Origin: NORP240 sp942492445
GTDB lineage: Bacteria; Pseudomonadota; Gammaproteobacteria; Pseudomonadales; Pseudohongiellaceae
Assembly: GCA_942492445.1 (NCBI GenBank)
Contig: CALOEW010000009.1
Location: 1-37,713, forward strand
Direction of reading: 5' to 3'
Length of the DNA stretch: 37,713 bases
A program made the position numbers and the translations under genes. The notes below the pieces were generated by a model. The model did not search any database. It worked only from the letters and a program-made list of their open reading frames with translations, and was not told the DNA's origin. Each line of letters starts with the position of its first letter. Positions within the stretch are counted from its first letter, which is position 1. Below, one piece after another: positions 9,090 to 18,124 of the stretch.

Positions 9090-9146
9090 AGGGAACCTTT
9101 TATTTGCCTACCGCGATGCTCTGCGGTAATTAATCAGAGGTTCCTT
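9090..9146. repeat. Short hairpin copy of the dispersed repeat
   Basis: The ends AGGGAACCT (9090-9098) and AGGTTCCT (9138-9145) are inverted copies, and the centre folds as taccgc...gcggta around GATGCTCTGCGG. The centre resembles AATGCTCTGCGG inside the 269-bp element near 37072. The hairpin follows the multicopper oxidase gene by about 40 bases and could also end its transcript. Confidence 0.6.
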
Positions 9147-9288
9147 ATTGATTCCTGCCTGTAAAACCACTAACGTTACGCGGGTCACCGCTCTGTACCG
9201 GGATGGTCTCAATAGGACTCATTTCCTGCGAGCGGACCGAAACAACCGGCGAAGAACTTGAACACTCAGAGAAAAACAAGGTCAAGCA

Positions 9289-10137
9289 ATGAAAATGAAC
9301 TCCGTACGTAATCAACTGGCCACACTCACTGTGGCGACTATCGGCCTGCTGGCCAGCGCCACTTCCATTGGACAGCCACTCACCGAGATACCGCGCACAC
9401 CGTCCGGTAAACCGGATTTCAGCGGCATATGGCAGGCCAATACCTCAGCTCATTGGGATATCGAGCCTCATGTTGCCGCCTACGGTGAAGTACCTGATAA
9501 ATTCGGTGCATTGACCGCCGTACCTCCAGGGCTCGGCATCGTCGAGGGTGGCGAAATTCCCTATACGGAGATTGCGCGGCGAATCCGCGACGAAAACAAG
9601 GCGAATACGCTGGAGCGGGATCCACTGGCCGCCTGCTACATGCCTGGAGTTCCGCGAGCCAATTATCTGCCCTTTCCATTCCAGATCGTTCAGTCTCAGG
9701 ACGTGATCCTTATATCCTACGAGTTTGCCGAATCAAACCGGATTCTCTATGTTGACCAGCCGGAGCTTGAATCTCAGGTGGATGCCTGGATGGGACACTC
9801 CAATGCCCACTGGGAAGGCGACACGCTGGTAGTTCGAGTGACCGGTCAGATGCCGGACACCTGGTTTGATCGTGCCGGTAATCACCATTCCTATGAAATG
9901 GTTGTCGAGGAGCGCTGGTCTTTCGCCAGCCCCAATCACATCAATTACGAAGCCACCATCACCGATCCACAGACCTTCACGCGGCCGTGGCAGATCAGCC
10001 TGCCGATATATCGTCGCATTGAACCAGACATGCAACTGCTGGAGTTCAAATGTGCCGAGTTTGCCGAGGAATACCTCTATGGCGAATTTCGCAAGCCAGG
10101 TACTACGCGAGCCGGAGCTCGACCGGACTCCGACTAG
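9289..10137 (+). CDS. Secreted protein of unknown function (DFSGIW-type)
   Basis: A 282-residue protein with a clear signal peptide (LATLTVATIGLLASATSIG). After the cleavage site it reads TEIPRTPSGKPDFSGIWQ, a motif I associate with a family of uncharacterised secreted proteins in Gammaproteobacteria and Acidobacteria. The remainder contains W- and Y-rich beta-like segments (SNAHWEGDTLVVRVTG, EERWSFASPNHINYEATITDP) and several aromatic clusters, which suggests a periplasmic beta-rich fold. No catalytic motif is recognisable. The gene follows the multicopper oxidase on the same strand after a 240-bp spacer and is closed by a strong terminator. An in-frame ATG two codons downstream is an alternative start. 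Confidence 0.75.
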   Translation: MKMNSVRNQLATLTVATIGLLASATSIGQPLTEIPRTPSGKPDFSGIWQANTSAHWDIEPHVAAYGEVPDKFGALTAVPPGLGIVEGGEIPYTEIARRIRDENKANTLERDPLAACYMPGVPRANYLPFPFQIVQSQDVILISYEFAESNRILYVDQPELESQVDAWMGHSNAHWEGDTLVVRVTGQMPDTWFDRAGNHHSYEMVVEERWSFASPNHINYEATITDPQTFTRPWQISLPIYRRIEPDMQLLEFKCAEFAEEYLYGEFRKPGTTRAGARPDSD

Positions 10138-10163
10138 CCGCGGCGTAGTTACACAATTGTTTT

Positions 10164-10198
10164 AAAGCGCCGGGGCCTTGTGCCCCGGCGCTTTTTTT
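10164..10198 (+). terminator. Strong rho-independent terminator
   Basis: A perfect 13-bp stem (AAAGCGCCGGGGC / GCCCCGGCGCTTT) with a 5-base loop (CTTGT) runs into a continuous T tract. It lies 27 bp after the stop of the secreted-protein gene and ends that plus-strand transcript. Confidence 0.95.
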
Positions 10199-10366
10199 AC
10201 TTTCCCCTTGATTAATCTGAAACCTTCTGATCTGACACCACACTTTCTGTGGGACTGCCCCATGGTGCTGGCAGTCCCGCGAACCGAGGCATGGCGACTT
10301 CCCATGCCGGAAGCGGCGACAACCGTGACCCACGCGAACCACCAAAAGGCTGGAGCTTAGCGGTTC

Positions 10367-11278
10367 TTACTCAGGCTTCCCCTGGTCAGCCCCACCACTG
10401 TCATTAGCCGGGGCAGCACTCGAAGGCCCTGCAGTCACCGAATTGATGGTCGCCAGCGGCTTGCCTTCGTTGAACAGGTGCACATCTGTCTGCGGGAAGG
10501 GGATGGACAGTCCTTCCTTGTCGAAAGTTTTGTAGACCTGTTCATTCATCGTGAAATAGACCGGCCAGTAATCACTGGCATTGACCCAGCAGCGCACTAC
10601 GATATTCACAGAGCTGTCTGCCAGTGCGGTCAGAGCACGAAATGGCTCGGGATCTTTCAGGATGCGTTCGTCAGCGGCTATCAATCTGTCGATTACTTTG
10701 TAAGCCTTGTCCAGATCGTCACCGTAGGCGATACCGAAAGTCCAGTCGACGCGTCGGGTAGCCTGGGTGGAGAAATTGGTCAGGGAAGAGGTGGAAAGCG
10801 GGCCATTGGGAATGACAATTGTCTTGTTGTCCGGAGTGGTCAGTACCGTAACGAAAATCTGAATCTCCTTGACCGAGCCGACAAACCCCTGGGCATCAAT
10901 AACGTCTCCCACCTTGAAGGGCTTGAACAACAGGATCATGACTCCGCCGGCAAAGTTTTGGAGGGTTCCGGAAAGGGCAAGGCCTACGGCAAGGCCCGCT
11001 GCACCGAGAATTGCCACGAATGAGGTCATCTCGATACCGAGAACTCCCAGTGCTGTTATGTACACCAGGACTTTGAGCAGAATTGAGAACATGCTCCCCA
11101 GAAAGCCGCTCAGTGAGGGATCCACGTTTCCGCGTTCCATGATTCGTTTTACGACCCTGGTTATCACCCCGACGATCCAAAGACCAATTACCAGCGTTGC
11201 CATCGCAGCCAGCAGCTTGGTACCGTAATTGACCGCAAGGTCAATCAGCAAAGCAGTATCAAAATTGAAATTCTCCAT
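10367..11278 (-). CDS. mscS: Small-conductance mechanosensitive channel, MscS family
   Basis: The 303-residue protein is close to E. coli MscS in length and layout. Transmembrane helices 1 and 2 lie near residues 10-75. The pore helix has the conserved VAILGAAGLAVGLALSGTLQNFAGG (near 87-111), followed by the LFKPFKVGDVID beta domain and PNGPLSTSSLTNFS. The ATG at 11278 has an AAGGA site and matches the family start; the frame extends upstream but adds an unlikely tail. The channel opens on hypo-osmotic shock and releases solutes. The C-terminus carries an extra low-complexity tail rich in Ala, Ser, Gly and Asp. The gene is monocistronic and divergent from the acyl-ACP synthetase gene. Confidence 0.93.
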   Translation of the reverse strand: MENFNFDTALLIDLAVNYGTKLLAAMATLVIGLWIVGVITRVVKRIMERGNVDPSLSGFLGSMFSILLKVLVYITALGVLGIEMTSFVAILGAAGLAVGLALSGTLQNFAGGVMILLFKPFKVGDVIDAQGFVGSVKEIQIFVTVLTTPDNKTIVIPNGPLSTSSLTNFSTQATRRVDWTFGIAYGDDLDKAYKVIDRLIAADERILKDPEPFRALTALADSSVNIVVRCWVNASDYWPVYFTMNEQVYKTFDKEGLSIPFPQTDVHLFNEGKPLATINSVTAGPSSAAPANDSGGADQGKPE

Positions 11279-11469
11279 CTTTGGTCCTTTTCCGATCCGA
11301 ATAGAAAAATGATTGGCAAGAGGTACCTGCCGGAATCCCGGTAACCAACCGGACCTTCGCAGGCGTTCGTCAATTGCGAATATTGTCATCTGTCAGGAGA
11401 GAAAGCAAAAAGTTGAGATCTCGTCCGGCGCATTTTCCATTCCGTACAGGCGTGGGCTAAAATATCGTC

Positions 11470-12987
11470 ATGCTTCACCACCAGTTCATCAAAGCCGCAA
11501 GACGCAATCTGCACAGAACCGCAATTGTCGATTGCAATATTGATCGGGAGATCAGTTACGAACAGGCATTGATCGTCTCACTGAGTCTGGCCCGTCGCTT
11601 CCGGCATCTGGAACGGGAAAGAATCGGCATCATGCTCCCCACTTCTTCAGCCGGAGCTCTTGCCATAATCGGCGCTACCCTGGCGGGCCTTGCACCGGTG
11701 CTGGTCAATTACTCGACTGGCGCGGAAAATAACTGTCTCTTCGCCCAGAATGAGTGTGGTTTCAGAATCATTGTTACGAGCCGGAAACTGCTCAGAAAAA
11801 CAGGTTGCCCTCAACTTTCCGGCATGGTGTTCATCGAAGACATATTGGCAAGTCTGGGCCGGTTTGAAAAAATTTCCGCCTTCCTCAAGAGTCGGCTTCC
11901 TGCACCTCTCCTGTGTCGTCTCTTCGGTGGCGGCAGTGCTCAATCCTGTGCCGTTGTGCTGTTTACAAGTGGCAGTGAAAAAGATCCCAAAGTGGTTCAA
12001 CTGACGCACTGCAATATCGAATCCAATATCGAAGCCTTTTCGAAAATGATGAGAATCTGGGAGTTCCGTAGCCTGCTTTCCGTGCTGCCCTATTTCCATG
12101 TGTTCGGGCTTACCGTAAATCTCTGGACACCACTGACCCGGGGCATGACCTCCATAGACTATGCCAATCCACTTGAGTTTAAAACCATTGCCAGAATAAT
12201 CCGTGATAAGAAACCCGAGATAGTTGTTGGTACTCCCTATTTTCTGGATGGATACCTCAAACAATCAGGACCAGGTGATTTTGAGAGCCTGCGGATTGTG
12301 GTTTCGGGAGCCGACAAGTGCCCGGAAAGTCTGCGGCAAGGATATCGAGAGAAGCATGGCATCGAGATCATAGAGGGTTACGGCACCACCGAGACTTCAC
12401 CGGTAATATCCGCCAACCCCAGAGAAGCCAACCGACCGGGCAGTATCGGCAAACCGATACCCGGGACCGAGGTGAAGATAGTCAAATATGACGCCGATGA
12501 CGAATGTGCCGCTGGAGAAACCGGCAGGATCCTGGTCAGGGGAGCAGGTGTGATGCCAGGTTACCTGAATGACACCGAGGAGACCTCGCTACGATTGAAA
12601 AATGGCTGGTACGATACCGGCGATCTCGGATTCATGGATAAAGACGGCTACCTTTGGCATCAGGGGCGTCTGAAGCGCTTCGCCAAAATTGGCGGTGAAA
12701 TGGTGTCACTCGCAGCCGTAGAGGATGCTATCAGTCAGTTGACACCCGAAGAGGTGGATTGCTGCGCATTGGAACTACCGGATCCAAGTCGCGGCTCCAG
12801 GATCGTCGCAGTAGTAACGGGTGAAATTGATGAGCAGGACACGCTGAAGAAGCTTTCAGGGAGGCTGCCAAACCTGGCGCTGCCGAAAAAATTTGTGGTG
12901 ATCCCGGAATTTCCCCGTCTGGCAAGCGGCAAGACTGATTTCCGGGCCCTGACAAAGATCGTCATCGATCAGGAACGTTCAGATTAA
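11470..12987 (+). CDS. AMP-dependent acyl-ACP synthetase, Aas C-terminal-domain-like
   Basis: A 505-residue adenylate-forming enzyme. It shows the P-loop LFTSGSEKDPK (residues 164-174), the second motif EGYGTTETSP (302-311), GWYDTGDLG, and the C-terminal RLKRFAKIGGEMVSL. The details (IGIMLPTSSAGALAIIGATLAGLAPVLVNYS, LPYFHVFGLTVNL, RFAKIGGEMVSL) match the synthetase half of Aas, which activates fatty acids on ACP for re-acylation of lysophospholipids. Aas has an N-terminal PlsC-like acyltransferase; here it is absent and no acyltransferase gene is adjacent. The enzyme may therefore load ACP for free fatty-acid recycling or another pathway. The gene stands alone, convergent with the ABC operon. 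Confidence 0.85.
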   Translation: MLHHQFIKAARRNLHRTAIVDCNIDREISYEQALIVSLSLARRFRHLERERIGIMLPTSSAGALAIIGATLAGLAPVLVNYSTGAENNCLFAQNECGFRIIVTSRKLLRKTGCPQLSGMVFIEDILASLGRFEKISAFLKSRLPAPLLCRLFGGGSAQSCAVVLFTSGSEKDPKVVQLTHCNIESNIEAFSKMMRIWEFRSLLSVLPYFHVFGLTVNLWTPLTRGMTSIDYANPLEFKTIARIIRDKKPEIVVGTPYFLDGYLKQSGPGDFESLRIVVSGADKCPESLRQGYREKHGIEIIEGYGTTETSPVISANPREANRPGSIGKPIPGTEVKIVKYDADDECAAGETGRILVRGAGVMPGYLNDTEETSLRLKNGWYDTGDLGFMDKDGYLWHQGRLKRFAKIGGEMVSLAAVEDAISQLTPEEVDCCALELPDPSRGSRIVAVVTGEIDEQDTLKKLSGRLPNLALPKKFVVIPEFPRLASGKTDFRALTKIVIDQERSD

Positions 12988-13045
12988 TCACATTGTTCGA
13001 GCAGATGTACCGCCCCTGCGGCACACTGAAGCCCTGCTCTGAACA

Positions 13046-14038
13046 CTATTTGTATAGGAAACAGGAAACAAGCTGGCCTTCCTCTGCATCCACCTGCCTG
13101 AGCGGCAACAGGCGTGGCACATTCACCCTGCATTCGTCCATGACTTTCGAACAGCGGGGATGAAACGCACAGCCTGACGGGGGGTCGATCGGAGATGGCA
13201 CGTCTCCTACCAATACCTGTCGCTGCATGTGATGACGTGGATCGGGCACCGGAATCGCGGATATAAGAGACTGTGTGTAAGGATGCCTGGCATTTTTGTA
13301 AATAGATTGACCCGGCCCTTCTTCCACCAATTTGCCCAGGTACATAATAGCGATTCGATCCGAGACATGCTTTACTACAGCCAGATCGTGGGCGATAAAC
13401 AGGTAGGAAAGGTTGAACTCCTTCTGCAGATCGATCAAAAGATTCATGATCTGGCTCTGAATTGACACATCCAGCGCTGAAACCGGCTCATCGCAGATAA
13501 TCAGTTTGGGATTCAGCGCAATGGCCCTGGCGATTCCGATCCGCTGGCGTTGTCCTCCGGAAAACTCGAACGGGTAACGGGTCACCGACCGGGCCGGCAA
13601 ACCGACAATCTCAAGCAATTCGGCAACACGTTTCTGACGGCTCCTGCCAGAGCCGATCCGATGAATAATAAACGGCTCAGTCAGGATGTCTCCCACCGTG
13701 TGGCGGGAGTTCAAGGACTCCATCGGATCCTGGAAGATCATCTGAATATCCTGCCTGAGGGGTTTCAGGTCACGGCCCTTCAGGTGAGTGATATCGTGCC
13801 CGTCGAACAGGATCTGGCCGCCAGTCGGATTGTAGAGCCGGGTGACACAGCGCCCCAGTGTGGACTTACCACAACCTGATTCACCTACCAGGCCCAGAGT
13901 CTCTCCCGGGGCGATGGTCAGACTGACTCCATCCACTGCCTTATTGTATTTAGCGGCACGCAATAAAATGCCTTCCTTTACCGGAAAATGCATTCTAAGA
14001 TCACGGACCTCCAGTAGTGGCGCGGTAATTCCTTCCAT
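13046..14038 (-). CDS. Oligopeptide ABC transporter ATP-binding protein (OppF/DppF type)
   Basis: A 330-residue ATPase with Walker A GESGCGKS (residues 52-59), Q-loop IFQDPMESLN, signature FSGGQRQRIG, Walker B LIICDEP and the switch histidine in FIAHDL. The C-terminal oligopeptide-transporter extension has a cysteine cluster (GCAFHPRCSKVMDEC) typical of the iron-sulfur-binding end of this subfamily. The ATG at 14038 lies 2 bp after the stop of the other ATPase gene; the longer frame upstream would overlap it. With its partner it powers the YejABE-type importer encoded upstream. It is the last gene of the operon. Confidence 0.93.
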   Translation of the reverse strand: MEGITAPLLEVRDLRMHFPVKEGILLRAAKYNKAVDGVSLTIAPGETLGLVGESGCGKSTLGRCVTRLYNPTGGQILFDGHDITHLKGRDLKPLRQDIQMIFQDPMESLNSRHTVGDILTEPFIIHRIGSGRSRQKRVAELLEIVGLPARSVTRYPFEFSGGQRQRIGIARAIALNPKLIICDEPVSALDVSIQSQIMNLLIDLQKEFNLSYLFIAHDLAVVKHVSDRIAIMYLGKLVEEGPGQSIYKNARHPYTQSLISAIPVPDPRHHMQRQVLVGDVPSPIDPPSGCAFHPRCSKVMDECRVNVPRLLPLRQVDAEEGQLVSCFLYK

Positions 14039-14040
14039 TG

Positions 14041-15036
14041 TTACTGATCGTTCCCGTTGAGAATTTCCCGCCAGCGGATACAGCTGACACCGTGCAGACC
14101 TTTCATTTTTTCCAATCTCGGCAGCCTCTTGGCACAGGCATCGATCCGGTAAGGACAACGATTCTCGAAGCGACAGCCGGGCGGCAAATCCATCAGCCCC
14201 GGCACCATTCCAGGGATGATCGGCAGTTTCGATTTGGGCTCTGTTTCGAGCCTCGGGATGGAAGCCAACAATCCCCTGGTATAAGGATGTCGGGGCCGGT
14301 CAAAAATATCGTACACCGTTCCCTGCTCGGCGACCCTCCCCGCGTACATGACCACCACAGAGTTGGAAGTTTCTGCAATTACTCCGAGATCATGCGTGAT
14401 AAGGATGACAGCCATGCCCATCTGGTACTGCAGTTCCTTGATGAGCTCCAAAATCTGCGCCTGAATGGTGACATCCAGCGCCGTGGTGGGCTCGTCGGCA
14501 ATCAGCAGGCTCGGGCGGCAGGCCAGCGCCATGGCAATGACGACCCGTTGACGCATGCCACCCGACAACTGGTGCGGATACTCACCCATACGCAGATCCG
14601 GCGAGGGAATCCCCACTCGGTCCAGCATTTCAATGGCGTCGCGCAATGCGGCATTTTTCGTGACTTTCTTGTGCAGATACAACACTTCGGTAAGCTGTCT
14701 GCCGATAGTATGGACCGGATTCAGTGCAGTCATCGGCTCCTGAAATACCATGCCGATGCTGCCACCTCTTACCTGCTCCATGCGTGAAGTGTTTACCCTT
14801 GTCAGGTCCTCGCCACGCAGCAGTACCTCACCACCCATGATGTGTCCCATAGGCTGGGGCAAAAGGCGCATGATGGACAATGCCGTTACACTCTTTCCAC
14901 AGCCGGATTCACCGACAATGCCCAGGGTTTCCCCGGCATCGACGCTGAAACTGATATCATCCACTGCCCGAACCCGACCCTCGTCAGTGTCGAACTCGGT
15001 GATCAGATTGTTGACTCGTAATAGCGTGGCTGCCAT
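14041..15036 (-). CDS. Oligopeptide ABC transporter ATP-binding protein (OppD/DppD type)
   Basis: A 331-residue ATPase with Walker A GESGCGKS, Q-loop VFQEPMTALNP, signature LSGGMRQRV, Walker B LLIADEP and LITHDLGV. The C-terminal cluster GCRFENRCPYRIDAC is the oligopeptide-subfamily extension. It starts 3 bp after the stop of the binding-protein gene and ends 2 bp before the next ATPase, so translation is probably coupled. In E. coli the Yej importer uses a single double-ATPase protein (YejF); here the two halves are separate genes. Confidence 0.93.
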   Translation of the reverse strand: MAATLLRVNNLITEFDTDEGRVRAVDDISFSVDAGETLGIVGESGCGKSVTALSIMRLLPQPMGHIMGGEVLLRGEDLTRVNTSRMEQVRGGSIGMVFQEPMTALNPVHTIGRQLTEVLYLHKKVTKNAALRDAIEMLDRVGIPSPDLRMGEYPHQLSGGMRQRVVIAMALACRPSLLIADEPTTALDVTIQAQILELIKELQYQMGMAVILITHDLGVIAETSNSVVVMYAGRVAEQGTVYDIFDRPRHPYTRGLLASIPRLETEPKSKLPIIPGMVPGLMDLPPGCRFENRCPYRIDACAKRLPRLEKMKGLHGVSCIRWREILNGNDQ

Positions 15037-15039
15037 GTC

Positions 15040-17007
15040 TTACTGCTGGGCACGGTACTGGTCATACACCTCGATATGGGATTCAAAACTGCGACCGGCA
15101 CGTCGTGCGTCGAGAGTCTCTTCCCTGATCTGTTCGTCAACCCAGTGCAAGTAAAGACTGGTTGCCGCGTCAGTGTACCTGTGGTTAAAGCCCTCCGGCC
15201 ATCGTACCCATCGCCAGTAGCCTACGCGATAGAATGGTTGCTTGAATCCCGGCACGAACGAGGCATGCTCGAAATGCAGCTCCTGCAGTCTGTGTGCCAG
15301 CTTCATCTTATCGTCCGCATTGGTGGATGCCTCGTACTGATCGATCAACTCGTCGATCCCGGCCACCGCCACAGACATCAGGTTGTTGGTCTGAACCTTG
15401 AGCTTGCGGTCGGGATTGACACTGCCATCAGGGAGGAATGCCTGATCATAGGCGTTGTCGGAATGCAGGTACTCCCAGAACCGCGGGTACTCTTCAAGGA
15501 AGCTGCCGAAAGCCATGAAACCGATGTCGTGTTGTTTCTCCTGCACCTTTTTGAAACTGGCTGTCTGATCAAGAACTTCAATTCGGAATTCCAGGCCGGC
15601 CTTGAGAGCCTCCTCCTTGAGAATAGTGAGTACATCCTGCAGCGACTCATAACCGGTGGTAATAGTGAAAGCCAGGCGCCGCCCCTGATCATTGACCAGT
15701 ACACCATCCGGCCCGCGCCGGGTGAAGCCCGCCTTGGCAAAATAATCCTGGGCCTTGTCGATGTCGAAGGGCCGTGCTTTGACATCTGGGTTGGTGTAGC
15801 GACCATAACCGTCGTTGGCGGTGTTCAGCCTTTCGTAGTCGCCTCGAAAAAAACGTTCAATCACCAGGTCCCAGTTGGTTGCATAATTGATGCCGATGCG
15901 TACATTCTGGTCATTCAGAAACGGACGGTCTGTATTGATCCAGAGTCCGTAGGTAGGTCGCGGCCACTGGTTGTAGAAGACAGTCTTGTGGATGTAACCG
16001 TTCTGCACGTCAGGATCGCTGTCGGGCAGCTTCTCATACCAGTACTCAGCCAGGTTCAGGTTGAAGGTATCGATGTCACCGCGCTTGAATGACTCGAATA
16101 CCTTCGGTGTATCGCGAATTACCGACAGGTAAATGCGGTCCATGTTGAATCGATTACGCCAGAACTTTTTATCTTTTGCCCACCAGTTTTCATTGCGTGT
16201 GAGAGTGATGGATCGTCCCTTGTCTACATCCTCATCGTGAATTACATACGCACCGGTGGTTGGAACGAAACGCCATTGGTAACGTTCCACGTAATCCTCT
16301 CCCAGTTCCGCATAGAAATGCATTGGCGAAGGAGAGTGTTCAAGGGCATAGGAAAGCAGGTCCGGGCGCGGACCCGCGGTGGTAATGGAAATTGTATGGT
16401 CGTCGTACCTGGTGATGTTGTCGAAATTCACCGTATAAAAATTGTTGTACCAGGGTGCCACGATATAGGAGGACTGATTGAAAAAGAACAGAAACAGCAT
16501 ATCGTCGGCCGTCACCGGCACACCGTCCGACCAGCGTGCATCGGGATCCATTCTTATGTAGACGGTGTGATTTTCCTCATCCACAGCCCACTCCGTCGCG
16601 ATACCCGGGTAATAGTCATACTCCTCCGGATGGCGATGAGCCAGTGCCACCGCCACGTCATCCAGAATATAGTTCCTGAACGACCCATTGGAGTCGGGGC
16701 CTACATGACGAAGAGTCCGGGGAAAATCGGAGATCGAGCCATAAAAGGTTCCCCCTTTCTTTGCCTCCGGAGACCCGATATCAGGCAGGTCGTTGCCATT
16801 TTCCCATACCAGATCCTGGGGAATATCCGCAGGTGTCCTGAAACGGAAAAAATCGGGATTGGCAGCGTAATAGGCCTCGACTTCTGCGGTGATATCCCTG
16901 TCAGAGCCGCTTGCAGTGGTGGAACCGTCTGTGTCAGTTGATTCGCCGCAAGCCACTAGAAGCGCTATTGCGAGCAACGCACTCAATCGGCTAACTAGTT
17001 GGTTCAT
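15040..17007 (-). CDS. yejA: YejA-like extracellular solute-binding lipoprotein (family 5)
   Basis: A 655-residue family 5 binding protein with a lipoprotein signal (LLAIALLVACGES), so it is anchored to the outer face of the inner membrane or the outer membrane. Its start, with DFFRFRTP, GSPEAKKGGTFYGSISDFPRTLRHVGPDSNG, and SDGVPVTADDMLFLF, has the YejA-type layout, longer than the 540 residues usual for OppA/DppA. A ribosome site (AGAGGTAA) precedes the ATG. Family members deliver peptides, microcin C-like compounds or other oligomers to the permeases. The substrate here is unknown. It is the middle gene of a five-gene operon. Confidence 0.88.
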   Translation of the reverse strand: MNQLVSRLSALLAIALLVACGESTDTDGSTTASGSDRDITAEVEAYYAANPDFFRFRTPADIPQDLVWENGNDLPDIGSPEAKKGGTFYGSISDFPRTLRHVGPDSNGSFRNYILDDVAVALAHRHPEEYDYYPGIATEWAVDEENHTVYIRMDPDARWSDGVPVTADDMLFLFFFNQSSYIVAPWYNNFYTVNFDNITRYDDHTISITTAGPRPDLLSYALEHSPSPMHFYAELGEDYVERYQWRFVPTTGAYVIHDEDVDKGRSITLTRNENWWAKDKKFWRNRFNMDRIYLSVIRDTPKVFESFKRGDIDTFNLNLAEYWYEKLPDSDPDVQNGYIHKTVFYNQWPRPTYGLWINTDRPFLNDQNVRIGINYATNWDLVIERFFRGDYERLNTANDGYGRYTNPDVKARPFDIDKAQDYFAKAGFTRRGPDGVLVNDQGRRLAFTITTGYESLQDVLTILKEEALKAGLEFRIEVLDQTASFKKVQEKQHDIGFMAFGSFLEEYPRFWEYLHSDNAYDQAFLPDGSVNPDRKLKVQTNNLMSVAVAGIDELIDQYEASTNADDKMKLAHRLQELHFEHASFVPGFKQPFYRVGYWRWVRWPEGFNHRYTDAATSLYLHWVDEQIREETLDARRAGRSFESHIEVYDQYRAQQ

Positions 17008-17041
17008 AGGAATTACCTCTGTCTGGGTTTGTTTAATTCAG

Positions 17042-18112
17042 TTACCGGTATACGGTGTACTTTTTGGGATCGAACGCCTCCCTAATCGCCTCACCGATAA
17101 AGGTGACCACTGTCAACAGTATAACAAGCGTGGTGAAGGCCGAAGTCACAATCCAGGGTGCGGTGCGTAAATTGGCAGTCCCCTGCTTTAACAGCTCACC
17201 AAGGCTCGGGGTCGGTGGCGGCAACCCGAAGCCCAGAAAATCCAGAGCTGTGATGGCAGTTATCGCGGACACAATGGTAAACGGCATGAATGTCACCAGG
17301 GTCGCCAGGATATTGGGCAGAATATGGCGGAAAATTATCCTGAAGTTGGAAGCCCCCATGACCCGTGACGCCGCCACGTAGTCCCGCACCTTCTCCTTGT
17401 AGGTCTCGGTTCGCATGTAGTAGGTCATCGAGGTCCAGGAAAACAGCACCATCACAATAAGCAGGATGGCAATGCGCACAGCAATGCTGTAGGCGGCCGG
17501 AATCACGGAAAAGACAATAATGACCATGTAGAGAAAAGGGATATTGCTCCAGATTTCTATCATCCGCTGAAACAGGATATCGAACCAGCCACCGAAAAAA
17601 CCCATTGCACAGCCGACCGCCACGCCGATCAGGTAAACGCTCACCATGAATCCCAGGGAAAAAATCAGTGCAGTGCGCGTTCCATAGAACAGGCGGGCGA
17701 GAATATCGCGGCTGGTACTGTCTGTTCCCAGATAATGCTTGGCCTCAATATTCGGGGGCTCGGGCCGAAACACGCCGGACGCCGAATCGTTTTCGAACGG
17801 GCTGTACGGGATCGGCGGCATCAGTACCCAGTTATCCCCGCCCTGCTCTTCGAACAGCGCCTTCAGATCCCGGTAATTGACCTCGTACTGGTAGCTCAGG
17901 CCGAAGTCTGTTCCAGGATGGAAGGCCCCGTAGGTGGGGAAATACATCTCCCCTTCATACTGGACTGCAATCGCGCGGTCATTGACAAGCACTTCGGCGA
18001 ACAGGCACAGCACCATAAAGAAAGCCAGAAGGAGAAAACTGTAATATCCCCGTTTTATCTGCCGGAAACGACGCAGTTTCTTTTTTGTCTGTGGATTCAG
18101 GCGTAAATTCAT
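17042..18112 (-). CDS. yejE: YejE-like ABC transporter permease
   Basis: A 356-residue permease with transmembrane helices near residues 24-42 and about 150-340. The large periplasmic loop (VNDRAIAVQYEGEMYFPTYG, DFGLSYQYEVNYRD, NWVLMPPIPYSP) is characteristic of YejE, and LGTDSTSRDILARLFYGTR opens the conserved permease part. The cytoplasmic EAA loop reads YVAASRVMGASNFRIIFRHILPN. It pairs with the YejB-like permease encoded 12 bp upstream to form the membrane channel. Confidence 0.9.
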   Translation of the reverse strand: MNLRLNPQTKKKLRRFRQIKRGYYSFLLLAFFMVLCLFAEVLVNDRAIAVQYEGEMYFPTYGAFHPGTDFGLSYQYEVNYRDLKALFEEQGGDNWVLMPPIPYSPFENDSASGVFRPEPPNIEAKHYLGTDSTSRDILARLFYGTRTALIFSLGFMVSVYLIGVAVGCAMGFFGGWFDILFQRMIEIWSNIPFLYMVIIVFSVIPAAYSIAVRIAILLIVMVLFSWTSMTYYMRTETYKEKVRDYVAASRVMGASNFRIIFRHILPNILATLVTFMPFTIVSAITAITALDFLGFGLPPPTPSLGELLKQGTANLRTAPWIVTSAFTTLVILLTVVTFIGEAIREAFDPKKYTVYR

Positions 18113-18124
18113 GGATTTCTGCAG

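Noticed and set aside
15076..16092. A 338-codon plus-strand ORF opposite the YejA-like gene
   Set aside because: It is an antisense shadow; the minus-strand gene has a lipobox, motifs and operon context.
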